Shown here: positions 1 through 10,115 of the stretch, in pieces
How the letters are laid out: the number at the start of each line of letters is the position of its first letter
Position numbering within the stretch: the first letter of the stretch is position 1
From: SHVO01 sp964576515
Lineage (GTDB): Bacteria > Pseudomonadota > Alphaproteobacteria > Rhodospirillales > Rhodospirillaceae
Assembly (NCBI GenBank): GCA_964576515.1
Contig: CAZNUW010000007.1
Span: 163,757-227,756, forward strand
Length of the DNA: 64,000 nucleotides
Reading direction: 5' to 3'
Notes under the pieces: model-generated
Databases searched by the model: none
What the model was told of the DNA's origin: nothing
Seen by the model: only the letters and a program-made list of their open reading frames with translations
Program-made: the position numbers and the translations under genes

Positions 1-1228
<1,228 letters not shown>

Positions 1229-1399
1229 GGTGTCCGAATACTTGGTTGGGGGCGAGGGCCCTTTTCCGCCCTTGCGGGCGCCCGACGAGGGATTTAAGTT
1301 CTCGTTATGTTCTTATTCGTAAAGGACGGCGGCGGCAAGGGCCCGCGCACCCTCGGCCGGTGCCCCCGGCCGGTGTAGGATCGCTGAAACGCGAGGAGA

Positions 1400-1954
1400 A
1401 TGGATTTGAATATCGAAGAACTTTCGCAGCCCCATCCGAAGGCGCGGCTTTTCGCAATCGTGCCGGTTGTGCTGATCGCCGCTGCGATCCTTGCGTTCAT
1501 GTACGGCTTCCGCATGGAAGGCCGCACATACACCACCGCCACCTGGCGAACGCACACGGTCGCCGAACACGCCTTCACGGTCACGTCGCCGGGCACGCTC
1601 ATGGCGATGTCCCAGGACATGAACTTCGACGGGGAAGCCGTGACGGCGCGGGCCTATATCGGCTCCGACATGGGCACGGATTTCAGCGTGACCGTCGCCG
1701 TGCGCCCCGGCAGCGATAAGCGCTCGGTCGAGGACGTCGCCAAAAGCCTCGGCGTGAAGAACATCAAACCGGTTCCCGGCGTCGCCGGCGCCACGTCGCT
1801 GGCCACGGATTTCGTCATCGAGGGCCAGCGCACACAGGCGATCCTGATTTTCAAGGAGCGCATGTTGTACCAGCTTATGGCCGCCGGTCCGGAAAAGACG
1901 TTCCCCCTCGGCGACGCCGCCAAGTTCTTCGCGTCATTCAAGTTGAACGACTAG
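1400..1954 (+). CDS. Single-pass membrane protein of unknown function, paralogue of the next gene
   Basis: 184 residues. A short charged N-terminus (to about residue 18) is followed by one hydrophobic helix (LFAIVPVVLIAAAILAFMYG) and a soluble domain that should face the periplasm. I do not recognise the family. The C-terminal part (ILIFKERMLYQLMAAGPEK, then AAKFFASFKL) matches in pattern the C-terminus of the lipoprotein encoded at 2156 (IVFAHRMVYELLVSGPAD, then AARRFFDSF), so the two probably share a domain and arose by duplication. A GAGGAGAA motif sits just upstream of the ATG. The gene lies between uvrA, which runs away from it, and ssb. Confidence 0.75.
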   Translation: MDLNIEELSQPHPKARLFAIVPVVLIAAAILAFMYGFRMEGRTYTTATWRTHTVAEHAFTVTSPGTLMAMSQDMNFDGEAVTARAYIGSDMGTDFSVTVAVRPGSDKRSVEDVAKSLGVKNIKPVPGVAGATSLATDFVIEGQRTQAILIFKERMLYQLMAAGPEKTFPLGDAAKFFASFKLND

Positions 1955-2155
1955 ACCGGCGCGCGATTCCCGCCTTGCCAGACAGTCGGGAAGCGGGTTA
2001 AATGTTCTCGTTATGTTTCCATCTCCGGTCCCAGCGGACGCACCGGGGACGGCGGGGTCCTGTTAAGACTTAATCTGTTGGTATTGTTGTGGTTTTCGTG
2101 CCGGTGGCACGGCGTGTCGGCTTCATATAGGTCGCCAGAGCGGAAGGTAAACCCA

Positions 2156-2668
2156 ATGCCCAGGATTCTCGTCTTTTTGCTCGTCATTCTGGCGCTTCCC
2201 GGCTGCGCCATGCTTCCCGCGCGCGTTCAGGAAACCGCGTATCCCAAGGACTACTGGTACGCCTACGCCGATTGGAGCCGCGGATTCATCGTGGACGCTC
2301 CGGGGCGTTTCGCCATCCGGCCCGACGACGACGGCTTTTTCGACCCGCTTACGGCGCGCGCCTACACGCTCGAGCGCGGCACCTTGCGGTTCTCCGTCAT
2401 CGCCGTGCAGCGCCGGCGCAACGACGCGCGCGACGCCTACGCGGTCGCGGACGCAAATGGCGTCGATCTTCAGGACTGGGACGCGGTCCCCGGCCCGCTG
2501 CAGGTCTTTCAGCGCCACGTCTATCTGGACGGAAAACTCTATCGCCAGCGGATCGTGTTCGCGCACCGCATGGTCTACGAACTGCTCGTTTCGGGCCCGG
2601 CCGACGTCTTTCCCGACTACGCCGCGCGGCGCTTCTTCGATTCCTTTACCGTCATGACCAAGACCTAG
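2156..2668 (+). CDS. Predicted lipoprotein, paralogue of the upstream membrane protein
   Basis: 170 residues from the ATG at 2156. An in-frame start at 2078 exists but would put extra residues in front of a clean signal peptide. The N-terminus is a lipoprotein signal (FLLVILALPGC, lipobox LPGC), so the mature protein should be anchored by a diacylated Cys at about residue 17. The rest contains no motif I know. Its C-terminal 50 residues resemble those of the 184-residue protein upstream (see the 1400-1954 entry). The last codons and stop (AAGACCTAG) are part of a short sequence repeated twice more downstream. Confidence 0.72.
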   Translation: MPRILVFLLVILALPGCAMLPARVQETAYPKDYWYAYADWSRGFIVDAPGRFAIRPDDDGFFDPLTARAYTLERGTLRFSVIAVQRRRNDARDAYAVADANGVDLQDWDAVPGPLQVFQRHVYLDGKLYRQRIVFAHRMVYELLVSGPADVFPDYAARRFFDSFTVMTKT

Positions 2669-2718
2669 TTTTCGTAAGACCTAGTTTCCTAAGGGCCTTG
2701 AACCTTGTAAGACCTTTT
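2660..2718 (+). repeat. Three imperfect direct copies of AAGACCTAGTTT
   Basis: AAGACCTAGTTTT begins at 2660 and includes the lipoprotein stop codon. A second copy starts at 2676 and a shortened one (GTAAGACCTTTT) ends at 2718, just before the ssb ribosome binding region. It looks like local slippage or duplication. No function is evident. Confidence 0.6.
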
Positions 2719-2745
2719 CACGCGCTTTTTCACTTGGAGTAAGCA

Positions 2746-3243
2746 ATGGCCGGCAGCGTCAACAAAGTCATTCTCATCGGCAACCTGGGCAAGGATCCGG
2801 AAGTCCGGACCATGCAGAACGGCGGCAAGGTTGCGAACCTCTCGCTGGCCACCTCCGAAAGCTGGAAGGACAAGTCCTCCGGCGAACGCAAGGAAAAGAC
2901 CGAGTGGCACCGCGTGGTGATCTTCGGCCAGCTCGCCGACATCGCCGAACGCTACCTCAAGAAGGGCTCCAAGGTTTACGTCTGCGGTTCGTTGCAGACC
3001 CGCAAGTGGACCGACCAGCAGGGCCAGGAAAAGTACTCCACCGAGGTTGTCCTGCAGGGCTTCAACTCCGAACTCACCATGCTCGACGGCAAGGGCGGCG
3101 GTGGCGGCGGGGCCGGCGGCGGCATGGGTGACGACGGCGGCGGCTGGGATTCCAGCCCCTCCATGGACGCGCCTCGTGGCGGTATGGGCGGCGGCAAGAA
3201 GGCCCCGCCCCGTGACGACATGGACGACGACATTCCGTTCTAG
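2746..3243 (+). CDS. ssb: Single-stranded DNA-binding protein
   Basis: 165 residues. The N-terminal OB fold (about 1-110) begins MAGSVNKVILIGNLGKDPE, the standard SSB start, and continues through WHRVVIFGQLADIAERYLKKG and VYVCGSLQTRKW. A Gly-rich flexible linker follows, and the acidic tail ends DDDIPF, the protein-interaction peptide that recruits replication and repair partners. SSB coats ssDNA as a tetramer. A SD-like GGAGTAAGC precedes the ATG. The next gene starts 3 bases after the stop, so the two are probably co-transcribed. Confidence 0.97.
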   Translation: MAGSVNKVILIGNLGKDPEVRTMQNGGKVANLSLATSESWKDKSSGERKEKTEWHRVVIFGQLADIAERYLKKGSKVYVCGSLQTRKWTDQQGQEKYSTEVVLQGFNSELTMLDGKGGGGGGAGGGMGDDGGGWDSSPSMDAPRGGMGGGKKAPPRDDMDDDIPF

Positions 3244-3245
3244 CC

Positions 3246-3521
3246 ATGCAGCTTCTTTGGATTTCTCTGGTCGCCTTCGTGGCGACCCTCCTGGCGGCGA
3301 TCGCGTCGAATTACGACGCGCCGCTGGCGGCCGGCTTGATGATCGGCGCGTGTTTCTATCTCGCCGGCGTCACCGTGCTCGCCATCGCCGGCGCCTTCGA
3401 TGCCGGCGCCCATGGACGGCGGATCTTCGGGGCGCTCATGCTCACCCTGGGCTCGGCCTCGGTGGCCTCGTCGCTGCTCATCACCGCCTTCAAGACCTAC
3501 GCGAAATACTTTCCGCAGTAG
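3246..3521 (+). CDS. Small three-helix inner-membrane protein
   Basis: 91 residues with three predicted membrane helices: about residues 3-21 (LLWISLVAFVATLLAAIAS), 28-51 (AAGLMIGACFYLAGVTVLAI) and 60-82 (IFGALMLTLGSASVASSLLI). The tail is short and basic/aromatic. It begins two bases after the ssb stop codon and must depend on translational coupling or ssb read-through. I do not recognise the family and infer no function. Confidence 0.75.
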   Translation: MQLLWISLVAFVATLLAAIASNYDAPLAAGLMIGACFYLAGVTVLAIAGAFDAGAHGRRIFGALMLTLGSASVASSLLITAFKTYAKYFPQ

Positions 3522-3534
3522 CGAGACAAAAAAA

Positions 3535-3562
3535 GAGGACGCGCTGCGGACAGCGCGTCCTC
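3535..3562 (-). terminator. Rho-independent terminator of the TPR gene
   Basis: A perfect 12-bp stem (GAGGACGCGCTG / CAGCGCGTCCTC) with a 4-base loop CGGA. On the minus strand it is followed by seven Ts (the A-run at 3528-3534), as expected for termination of the gene ending at 3600. It may also slow plus-strand transcripts from the ssb side, but no T-run follows in that direction. Confidence 0.88.
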
Positions 3563-3599
3563 TCTCTCCTGGTCCCCCGACCCCTACCGGCTTTGCCGA

Positions 3600-4103
3600 T
3601 TACTCGGCGAGAAGTTGACCGCCTTGGGCCTGCTGGACGCCCGAACCCGCGGGAGGACGGCCGAACACGTACGGCGTATCGTCCTGCATGGCTTCGGCGA
3701 CCGTAACGGCTTGGGCGGTCGGATTGAGTTCCTTGGCTTTGCGGTAATCGGCTTTCGCGGCGACCCGGTAACCCATGGCCGACAGCGCGTTGCCGCGATT
3801 GACGTAGGCGCCCCAATCGCTGGCGTTCAGCGCGATGCTTTCATTGCATGCGCGAACAGCCTGCATGGTCCGGCCGATCTGCGTGAGGTGAATGCAAAGG
3901 TGTGTGAGGCCCGCGGCGCGCTGTTCCGTGGTGAGATAGGGCATGTCGAGAAGGTCGCGCGTGGCGCTCAGTCCGGTGCGCCATTTTTCGGCGACGATGG
4001 CCTTGGCGCTCTTGTCGAGCAGTTCGGCGTAGGTGTCGGCCTTCGCGATCGACGTGACGGAAGTGGCGACGAGAACGGAAGCAACGAGTGTGGCGATTTT
4101 CAT
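3600..4103 (-). CDS. Periplasmic TPR-repeat protein
   Basis: 167 residues with a cleavable signal peptide (MKIATLVASVLVATSVTSIAKA, cut near residue 22). The mature part is helical, with two or three TPR-like repeats; the clearest is WGAYVNRGNALSAMGYRVAAKADYRKA at about residues 107-133, with the usual small/aromatic spacing. The C-terminus is Pro/Gly/Gln-rich and disordered. TPR domains mediate protein contacts, so this is probably an envelope adaptor. It is monocistronic and closed by a strong terminator. The partner is unknown. Confidence 0.75.
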   Translation of the reverse strand: MKIATLVASVLVATSVTSIAKADTYAELLDKSAKAIVAEKWRTGLSATRDLLDMPYLTTEQRAAGLTHLCIHLTQIGRTMQAVRACNESIALNASDWGAYVNRGNALSAMGYRVAAKADYRKAKELNPTAQAVTVAEAMQDDTPYVFGRPPAGSGVQQAQGGQLLAE

Positions 4104-4288
4104 GGCTACGATCCTTGATGTGTTTAAACGATGTAGCCTCCCAAGCGCCCTTAGGTTTCCAGAGCCGCCGTCCTCCTGCCAGTGAACTTATTGCGTCGCA
4201 GCATTTTTGATATTGCAAGGCTGCGCGAGGCGCGTAAGGTAGAGCATCCCCTCACGCAAACGCCCATCAAATCTGTCTAAACAACAGT

Positions 4289-5221
4289 TTAGACGCCTGC
4301 GGCGTCGTACTCCCGCTTCAGGCGCGCCACCAGTTCCGCGACGCGCGGAACGTCGTCGATGGTCCCCACGCCGTGCCCCGCCGACCAGATATCGCGCCAG
4401 GCTTTCAGTTCGTCGGGGCGCTCGTCGATGCCGAGGTTCGCGCCGTCGCGCACGCCGGCCACTTTCGCCGGATCGAGCCCGCGCGACGTGATCGAGTGCT
4501 TGAGGTAGTTCGCGGGCACGCCGCTGAAGTACGGCGTGTAAAGGATGTCGGCCATCGCGCTCTCGACGATCATCTGTTTGTACTGATCGTCGGCCGAGGC
4601 TTCTTGTGTCGCGATGAAACGCGTTCCCATGTAGCCCAAGTCGGCGCCCATGAGTTGCGCGGCCTTCACTTGCGCGCCGTTGGAGAGCGCGCCGGCGAGA
4701 AGGATCGTCCCGGCGAAGATGCGCCGGACTTCGGCGACGAGCGCGAAGGGCGACATGGTGCCCGCGTGGCCGCCGGCGCCTGCGCTGACGAGGATCAGGC
4801 CGTCGACACCGGCCTGGATAGCTTTCTGCGCATGCCGGATGGTGGTCACGTCGTGGAAGACGATGCCGCCGTAGGCGTGAATGTGGCGCACGATGTCGGT
4901 CGGATCGCCGACCGATGTGATGACGAAGGGCACCTTGTGTTTGATTACCAGCTTGGTGTCTTCCTCAAGGCGCGTATTGGAGCGGTGCACGATGAGGTTC
5001 GCGCCGAACGGCGCCGCCTTCGGATCGTTCTTGAGCGCGCCCGCGATCTCCGTGAGCCACGCATCCAGGATCTCGAGTGGGCGCGCGTTCAAGGTGGGGA
5101 AGGAGCCGGGGATGCCGGCCTTGCACTGAGCGATCACCAGAGAGGGCTGCGACACCAGAAACATGGGCGCGCCAACAACAGGAACGGCCAAACGATTACG
5201 AAACAACTCCGGTAGCGCCAT
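4289..5221 (-). CDS. Nitronate monooxygenase-like flavoprotein
   Basis: 310 residues from the ATG at 5221, which is preceded by GGGGGGAT. An upstream in-frame extension to 5293 lacks support. It has the FMN-dependent TIM-barrel pattern of the nitronate monooxygenase / 2-nitropropane dioxygenase family: VPVVGAPMFLVSQPSLVIAQ at the N-terminus, VDGLILVSAGAGGHAG, a phosphate-binding TILLAGALSNG, and MGADLGYMGTRFIATQEA. Family members oxidise alkyl nitronates to carbonyl compounds and nitrite; some have other substrates, including 2-enoyl-CoA reductases of the same fold. The gene is monocistronic, so the true substrate cannot be told. Confidence 0.88.
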   Translation of the reverse strand: MALPELFRNRLAVPVVGAPMFLVSQPSLVIAQCKAGIPGSFPTLNARPLEILDAWLTEIAGALKNDPKAAPFGANLIVHRSNTRLEEDTKLVIKHKVPFVITSVGDPTDIVRHIHAYGGIVFHDVTTIRHAQKAIQAGVDGLILVSAGAGGHAGTMSPFALVAEVRRIFAGTILLAGALSNGAQVKAAQLMGADLGYMGTRFIATQEASADDQYKQMIVESAMADILYTPYFSGVPANYLKHSITSRGLDPAKVAGVRDGANLGIDERPDELKAWRDIWSAGHGVGTIDDVPRVAELVARLKREYDAAGV

Positions 5222-5740
5222 CGATCCCCCCAAATTTCCCTCGCCGTTGGTATCACGGCTGTTTGGGCGTTGCCAAAAATCTCCGCCCAACACAGATGCT
5301 GCAAAGCAGCAATTTTAAACGAGAACGGAAATATAATCGCCGCCGGGCCGCGACGCGGAAGGCGGTAAAAATGGGAGACGCCTCCTCTCGAACGGACACA
5401 AGCCCTCGGATTCGCGGAAACAGGGCGCGCCCGCCGCCGCGCCCGCCGCACCAGGCCTGTTGATGCACGACTGAAGCGCGAGCTTCCTCCAAGAAATATA
5501 GCCGTTTTAAAGGCCATTTTTGCACTCACATCAACGGCGCGCCGGACCTCTTGGCGTGGGCACGCCGTCATTGTGTCATCATCGCGCGATCTGCTAGATT
5601 TTGTGGGTCTTATCCGTTCGGCTCCGGGCGGCAAGAATGACCCGCAAAGCACCCCCTCCGAATACGCCGTGTTCGACTTGTGCAGCGCAGCAAATCGACC
5701 GGGGCCGAGCCGTTATCTTTGACTTTCAGCGAGTGAGCCG
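5222..5740. other. Intergenic region between the nitronate monooxygenase gene and gyrA
   Basis: 519 bases with divergent genes on both sides. I see no convincing gene. The left half is AT-richer (for example TTTTAAACGAGAACGGAAAT). The right half carries a possible gyrA promoter, listed separately. Long ORFs on the minus strand here are Arg/Pro-rich and have no family features. Confidence 0.6.
5571..5600 (+). promoter_or_regulatory. Possible gyrA promoter
   Basis: TTGTGT (5571-5576), an 18-base spacer and TAGATT (5595-5600) resemble a sigma70-type promoter about 140 bases ahead of gyrA. This rests on sequence match alone. Confidence 0.3.
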
Positions 5741-8467
5741 GTGACCGACACGACCTCGAAACCGACACCCTTGGACATCACGCCCGTCACGATCGAAGAC
5801 GAGATGCGCCGCAGCTATCTGGATTACGCCATGAGCGTGATCGTGAGCCGCGCGCTGCCCGACGTGCGCGACGGTTTGAAACCGGTGCACCGCCGCATCC
5901 TCTACGGCATGAAGGAATCCGGCTACGACTACAACAAGCCGTTCCGTAAGTCGGCGCGCATCGTCGGGGATGTCATGGGTAAATATCACCCCCATGGCGA
6001 CTCTTCGATTTACGACGCGATGGTGCGCATGGCGCAGGATTTCTCCATGCGCGTGCCGCTCGTCGACGGGCAGGGGAATTTCGGTTCGATGGACGGCGAC
6101 GCCCCGGCGGCGATGCGCTACACCGAATCCCGCCTGGCGAAACCCGCCCATTCGCTGCTGGACGATATCGACAAGGATACCGTCGATTTTCAGCCGAACT
6201 ACGACGAAAGCGAACGCGAACCCGTCGTTATCCCGGCGCGCTTCCCGAACCTTCTCGTCAACGGCGCCGGCGGCATCGCGGTCGGGATGGCGACAAACGT
6301 GCCGCCACACAACCTCGGCGAAATCGTCGACGCGACGTGCGCGCTGATCGACGATCCCGCGACCACGGACGAGCGCCTGATGGAAATCGTGCCGGGTCCC
6401 GATTTCCCGACCGGCGGCATCATTCTCGGGCACGCGGGCAGCCGCGCGGCGATGATGACCGGCCGCGGTTCCGTCGTGATGCGCGGGCGCTGCGAAATCG
6501 AGGAGATGGGCAAGGATCGCCAGGCGATCGTCATCAGCGAGATACCGTATCAGGTGAATAAGTCCGCCATGATCGAGAAGATGGCGGAACTCGTACGCGA
6601 CAAGCGCATCGAGGGCATCGGCGATCTGCGCGACGAGTCCGACCGCCGCGGCGTGCGTGTGGTTGTCGAAGTCAAACGCGACGCCGTCGCCGACGTCGTT
6701 CTGAATCAGCTTTATAAATACACGCCGCTGCAAACCAGCTTCGGCGTCAACATGCTGGCCATCAATAACGGGCGGCCGGAGCTGATGAATCTGCGCCAGA
6801 TCCTTCTGGCCTTCATCGCTTTCCGTGAAGAAGTCATCCGCCGCCGCACGGTGTTCGAGTTGAACCAGGCGCGCAACCGCGCGCACACCTTGGTCGGACT
6901 TGCCATTGCGGTGGCGAACCTCGACGAGGTGATCCGTTTGATCCGCGCCGCGCCGGATCCTTCGGTTGCCCGCGAGCAGTTGATGGCGCGCGAATGGCCC
7001 GCCGCCGACGTGGAGCCGCTTGTCGTGCTGATCGACGAGCCAGGCCGCAAGGTCGTCGACGGCAAATACCGTCTGTCGGAGGAACAGGCCAAAGCCATCC
7101 TCGACCTCCGCCTGCACCGCCTGACCGGGCTGGAGCGCGACAAGATCCACGGCGAGTTGAAGGAAATCGGCACGCAGATCGCCGACTACCTGGACATCCT
7201 GCGCAGCCGCGAGCGGCTGTACCGCATCATGCGCGACGAATTGCAGGAGATGAAGACCGAGTACGGCACGCCGCGCCGCACGACCATCGAAGAACTGGAA
7301 TTCGAGACCGATATCGAAGATTTGATCCAGCGCGAGGACATGGTGGTCACGGTCACCAATACCGGCTGGATCAAGCGCGTGCCCCTGTCGACCTACCGCG
7401 CGCAGCGCCGCGGCGGCAAAGGCCGCGCGGGTATGGCGACGAAGGAAGAGGATTTCGTCCAGGCGCTCTATATCGTGAACACGCACACGCCCGTGCTGTT
7501 CTTCTCGACCCTCGGCATGGTTTACAAGCTGAAGGTCTATAAGCTCCCGGTCGGCACGCCGCAGAGCCGCGGCAAGGCCATGATCAACCTTCTGCCGCTC
7601 AAGGAAGGCGAGACGATCTCCACCGTCATGCCGATGCCCGAGGACGAGACGACTTGGGAACAACTGAACGTCATGTTCGCCACCTCCGGCGGCACGGTGC
7701 GCCGCAACGATCTCTCCGACTTCGTGAACATCAATCGCAGCGGAAAGATCGCCATGAAGCTTGAGGAAAGCGGCGATCGCCTCATCGGCGTGGATACCTG
7801 CAACGACCAGAACGACGTGCTCTTGTCCACGCTCCAGGGCAAGTGCATCCGCTTCACGGTTTCCGATGTGCGTGTATTCCAAAGCCGCTCGTCCGTCGGT
7901 GTACGCGGGATCAAACTCGCCGAGGGCGACGAAGTCATCTCGATGTCGGTCCTCAAGCATGTGGACTTCGACACGGAAAGCCGTGACGCCTACCTCCGCA
8001 TGGCTAAGAAACTGCGCGGCAGCGACGACGCCGACGAAACGTCCGTGGACGACGGCACGGACGGTGGTTCGTCGACGAAAGTCCTCAGCGACGATGAGTT
8101 CAAACGTTTCGCCGCCGCCGAGGAGTTCATCCTCACCGCCACCCGGAACGGTTTCGGCAAGCGCACGTCGGCCTACGAATATCGCATCACCGGACGCGGC
8201 GGGCAGGGGATCGTTTCCATCGCCACCACGAAACGCAACGGCGATGTGGTTGCGTCGTTCCCGGTCGCCGATACGGATCAGGTCATGATGATCACGGACG
8301 CCGGTCGGTTGATCCGAATCCCGGTCGCCGACATTCGCGTCGCGGGACGTTCGACCCAGGGTGTGACTCTATTCGCGACCGGTGAGGAGGAGCATGTGAC
8401 CTCCGTCGCGCACCTACCGCTCGACGAAGAAAACGGTGGTGAAGAGCAGGCCGCTGAAAGCGTATAG
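5741..8467 (+). CDS. gyrA: DNA gyrase subunit A
   Basis: 908 residues, GTG start. It is the breakage-reunion subunit of DNA gyrase (A2B2), which introduces negative supercoils. Seen: N-terminal IEDEMRRSYLDYAMSVIVSR, the quinolone-region helix HPHGDSSIYDAMVRMAQ with Ser and Asp at the positions altered in resistant strains (so wild type), and the active-site Tyr in AMRYTESRLAK. The C-terminal DNA-wrapping beta-pinwheel has the GyrA box QRRGGKG. An acidic insertion (about residues 750-790, rich in Asp/Ser) and an acidic tail ending EEQAAESV are typical of lineage-specific variation. coaD follows after 40 bases. Certain assignment. Confidence 0.98.
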   Translation: MTDTTSKPTPLDITPVTIEDEMRRSYLDYAMSVIVSRALPDVRDGLKPVHRRILYGMKESGYDYNKPFRKSARIVGDVMGKYHPHGDSSIYDAMVRMAQDFSMRVPLVDGQGNFGSMDGDAPAAMRYTESRLAKPAHSLLDDIDKDTVDFQPNYDESEREPVVIPARFPNLLVNGAGGIAVGMATNVPPHNLGEIVDATCALIDDPATTDERLMEIVPGPDFPTGGIILGHAGSRAAMMTGRGSVVMRGRCEIEEMGKDRQAIVISEIPYQVNKSAMIEKMAELVRDKRIEGIGDLRDESDRRGVRVVVEVKRDAVADVVLNQLYKYTPLQTSFGVNMLAINNGRPELMNLRQILLAFIAFREEVIRRRTVFELNQARNRAHTLVGLAIAVANLDEVIRLIRAAPDPSVAREQLMAREWPAADVEPLVVLIDEPGRKVVDGKYRLSEEQAKAILDLRLHRLTGLERDKIHGELKEIGTQIADYLDILRSRERLYRIMRDELQEMKTEYGTPRRTTIEELEFETDIEDLIQREDMVVTVTNTGWIKRVPLSTYRAQRRGGKGRAGMATKEEDFVQALYIVNTHTPVLFFSTLGMVYKLKVYKLPVGTPQSRGKAMINLLPLKEGETISTVMPMPEDETTWEQLNVMFATSGGTVRRNDLSDFVNINRSGKIAMKLEESGDRLIGVDTCNDQNDVLLSTLQGKCIRFTVSDVRVFQSRSSVGVRGIKLAEGDEVISMSVLKHVDFDTESRDAYLRMAKKLRGSDDADETSVDDGTDGGSSTKVLSDDEFKRFAAAEEFILTATRNGFGKRTSAYEYRITGRGGQGIVSIATTKRNGDVVASFPVADTDQVMMITDAGRLIRIPVADIRVAGRSTQGVTLFATGEEEHVTSVAHLPLDEENGGEEQAAESV

Positions 8468-8507
8468 TTGCGTCGGGACAACCGCGCCGCCGGCGAGGGG
8501 GATGATC

Positions 8508-9056
8508 ATGGCCAAAAAGCAATCGCGTGCGCCCGCCACGCGCAGCGCCAGGGGCGGCCGCTTACGCGTCGGCGTCTATCCGGGCACCTTCGATCCGGTC
8601 ACCAACGGGCATCTGGACATCATCACGCGCGCCGTTCGTATGGTGGACCGCCTGGTGGTGGCGGTCGCCGTGAACGCCGGGAAGGGGCCGTTGTTCTCGC
8701 TGAAAGAGCGTGTGGACATGTGCCGCACCGAGGTCGAAGCCCTCAAACTCTCAGGCGCGCAAGTCGACGTCGTGCCGTTCGATACGCTCTTGATGGATTT
8801 CGTCACCGAGATGGGCGCGAACCTGATCGTGCGCGGCCTGCGCGCCGTGTCGGACTTTGAATACGAGTTTCAGATGGCCGGCATGAACACGCGCATCAAT
8901 CCCAAGGTCGAGACCGTGTTCTTGATGGCGTCGGAGAACAACCAGTTCATCGCCTCGCGCCTTGTGAAAGAGGTCGCGCGCCTCGGCGGCGATATCTCAA
9001 CCTTCGTTCCCAAAGGCGTGAACAGCCGGGTTCGCCGAAAATACAAGTTTTCCTAA
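8508..9056 (+). CDS. coaD: Phosphopantetheine adenylyltransferase
   Basis: 182 residues. It catalyses the penultimate step of coenzyme A synthesis: 4'-phosphopantetheine + ATP to dephospho-CoA + PPi. Seen: the nucleotidyltransferase motif GVYPGTFDPVTNGHLDII (the (T/H)xGH site), RGLRAVSDFEYEFQM, and the second ATP-binding loop in FIASRLVKEVARLGG. I chose the ATG at 8508 over the one at 8502 because GAGGGGG ends at 8500, leaving a normal 7-base spacer. The N-terminus is about 20 residues longer and more basic than in enteric CoaD. The gyrA-coaD-PPIase order is common in alphaproteobacteria. Confidence 0.96.
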   Translation: MAKKQSRAPATRSARGGRLRVGVYPGTFDPVTNGHLDIITRAVRMVDRLVVAVAVNAGKGPLFSLKERVDMCRTEVEALKLSGAQVDVVPFDTLLMDFVTEMGANLIVRGLRAVSDFEYEFQMAGMNTRINPKVETVFLMASENNQFIASRLVKEVARLGGDISTFVPKGVNSRVRRKYKFS

Positions 9057-9159
9057 TAGCTTAGCCGCCATCCGCGGAGCGCCTTTTCTGTCCTGGTCCC
9101 TTGTGCCGGACCGGTCGGGCGGTTATGACTGACCCGACCCCGCGAGGAGATCTAAACCC

Positions 9160-9900
9160 GTGTTCAACTTACGCTTATCCGTTCCCGCGGCGCTTGCGAT
9201 GGCGCTCGTCATGAGCTTCGCCTTCGGCGCCCCGACCTCGGCGCAGACCGCTCCGGCGGCACCTGCCGCCAAGCCGCAGGCCGTCGTGCCCCTTGCACCG
9301 CCCAAACCCAAACCCAGCCCGACCGGACAACCGGCCTCTCAAGCGCCCGCAGCAAAGCCGGCGCCGGCCCCCGCTCAGGCGCCCGTACCTCCGAAGGAGA
9401 CTGTAAAATTGGACCCCGAATTTACGTTGTATATGGACCTTGAGTACGGCCGTGTCGTGATCCGGATGCGCCCGGATCTAGCGCCCGTGCACGTCGCGCG
9501 CGTGAAGGAACTGGTGCGCCAGGGCTTTTACGACGGCATCGTGTTCCATCGTGTGATCGACGGCTTCATGGCCCAGACGGGCGACCCGAAAGGCGACGGC
9601 ACCGGCGGTTCGGGCAAGAACATCCAGGCCGAGTTCAACAAGGAAAGCCACCTGCGCGGCGCCGTCTCGATGGCGCGCGCGGCGAACATCAATAGCGCCG
9701 ACAGCCAGTTCTTCATCGTTCTGGACGACAGCACCCATCTCGACGGCAATTACACCCTTTGGGGCCAGGTGGTTTCAGGCATGGAGTTTGTGGACAAGAT
9801 CCGCAAAGGCGATCCGTCGCGCAACGGCAGCGTCCCGTATCCCGACCGGATCGTGCGCCTGCAAGTCGCCATCGACGCTGATAAGGCCAAGAAGAAGTAA
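9160..9900 (+). CDS. Secreted cyclophilin-type peptidyl-prolyl cis-trans isomerase
   Basis: 246 residues, GTG start preceded by CGAGGAG. A signal peptide (to about ...TSAQ, residue 27) is followed by a long Ala/Pro/Lys-rich linker (about 28-82) and a cyclophilin domain. The domain shows the catalytic stretch FHRVIDGFMAQTGDPKGDG and the region SMARAANINSADSQFFI. It should speed proline isomerisation in periplasmic or outer-membrane protein folding. The low-complexity linker suggests the domain is held away from the membrane or a partner. It is followed by its own terminator. Confidence 0.93.
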   Translation: MFNLRLSVPAALAMALVMSFAFGAPTSAQTAPAAPAAKPQAVVPLAPPKPKPSPTGQPASQAPAAKPAPAPAQAPVPPKETVKLDPEFTLYMDLEYGRVVIRMRPDLAPVHVARVKELVRQGFYDGIVFHRVIDGFMAQTGDPKGDGTGGSGKNIQAEFNKESHLRGAVSMARAANINSADSQFFIVLDDSTHLDGNYTLWGQVVSGMEFVDKIRKGDPSRNGSVPYPDRIVRLQVAIDADKAKKK

Positions 9901-9951
9901 ACCGACGCCTGCGGAGCCGCGCCGGCTTCGCTTTTGCTCCGGCTCACATGG

Positions 9952-9989
9952 AAGCCCGGTCCCCGTGCAAGGTGGATCGGGCTTTTTTG
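9952..9989 (+). terminator. Terminator of the cyclophilin gene
   Basis: AAGCCCGGTCC (9952-9962) pairs with GGATCGGGCTT (9974-9984), with one G-T wobble, and a run of six Ts follows from 9983. Confidence 0.8.
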
Positions 9990-10067
9990 TTCTGGCCGTT
10001 ATTCTCGCCGTTCCGCCAAGGGGTTGGGCGGCTTGCGAATAATCGTCATAGAGGCCGCACGGTATTC

Positions 10068-10096
10068 TTGACCCGGGGGAGAGCCGCGCCTATGTT
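10068..10096 (+). promoter_or_regulatory. Promoter of tRNA-Lys
   Basis: TTGACC (10068-10073), a 17-base spacer and TATGTT (10091-10096), ending 19 bases before the mature tRNA. Spacing and -35 match are close to the sigma70 consensus. Confidence 0.65.
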
Positions 10097-10115
10097 GCGC
10101 CCCTCGCTGATAGGC

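Noticed and set aside
5726..7960. 744-codon open frame on the minus strand of gyrA
   Set aside because: It mirrors gyrA codons; the translation is His/Asp/Arg-rich without domain features. Long antisense frames are expected in GC-rich genes.
5741..8467. Quinolone-resistance change in gyrA
   Set aside because: The key positions read Ser and Asp in HPHGDSSIYD, the susceptible type.
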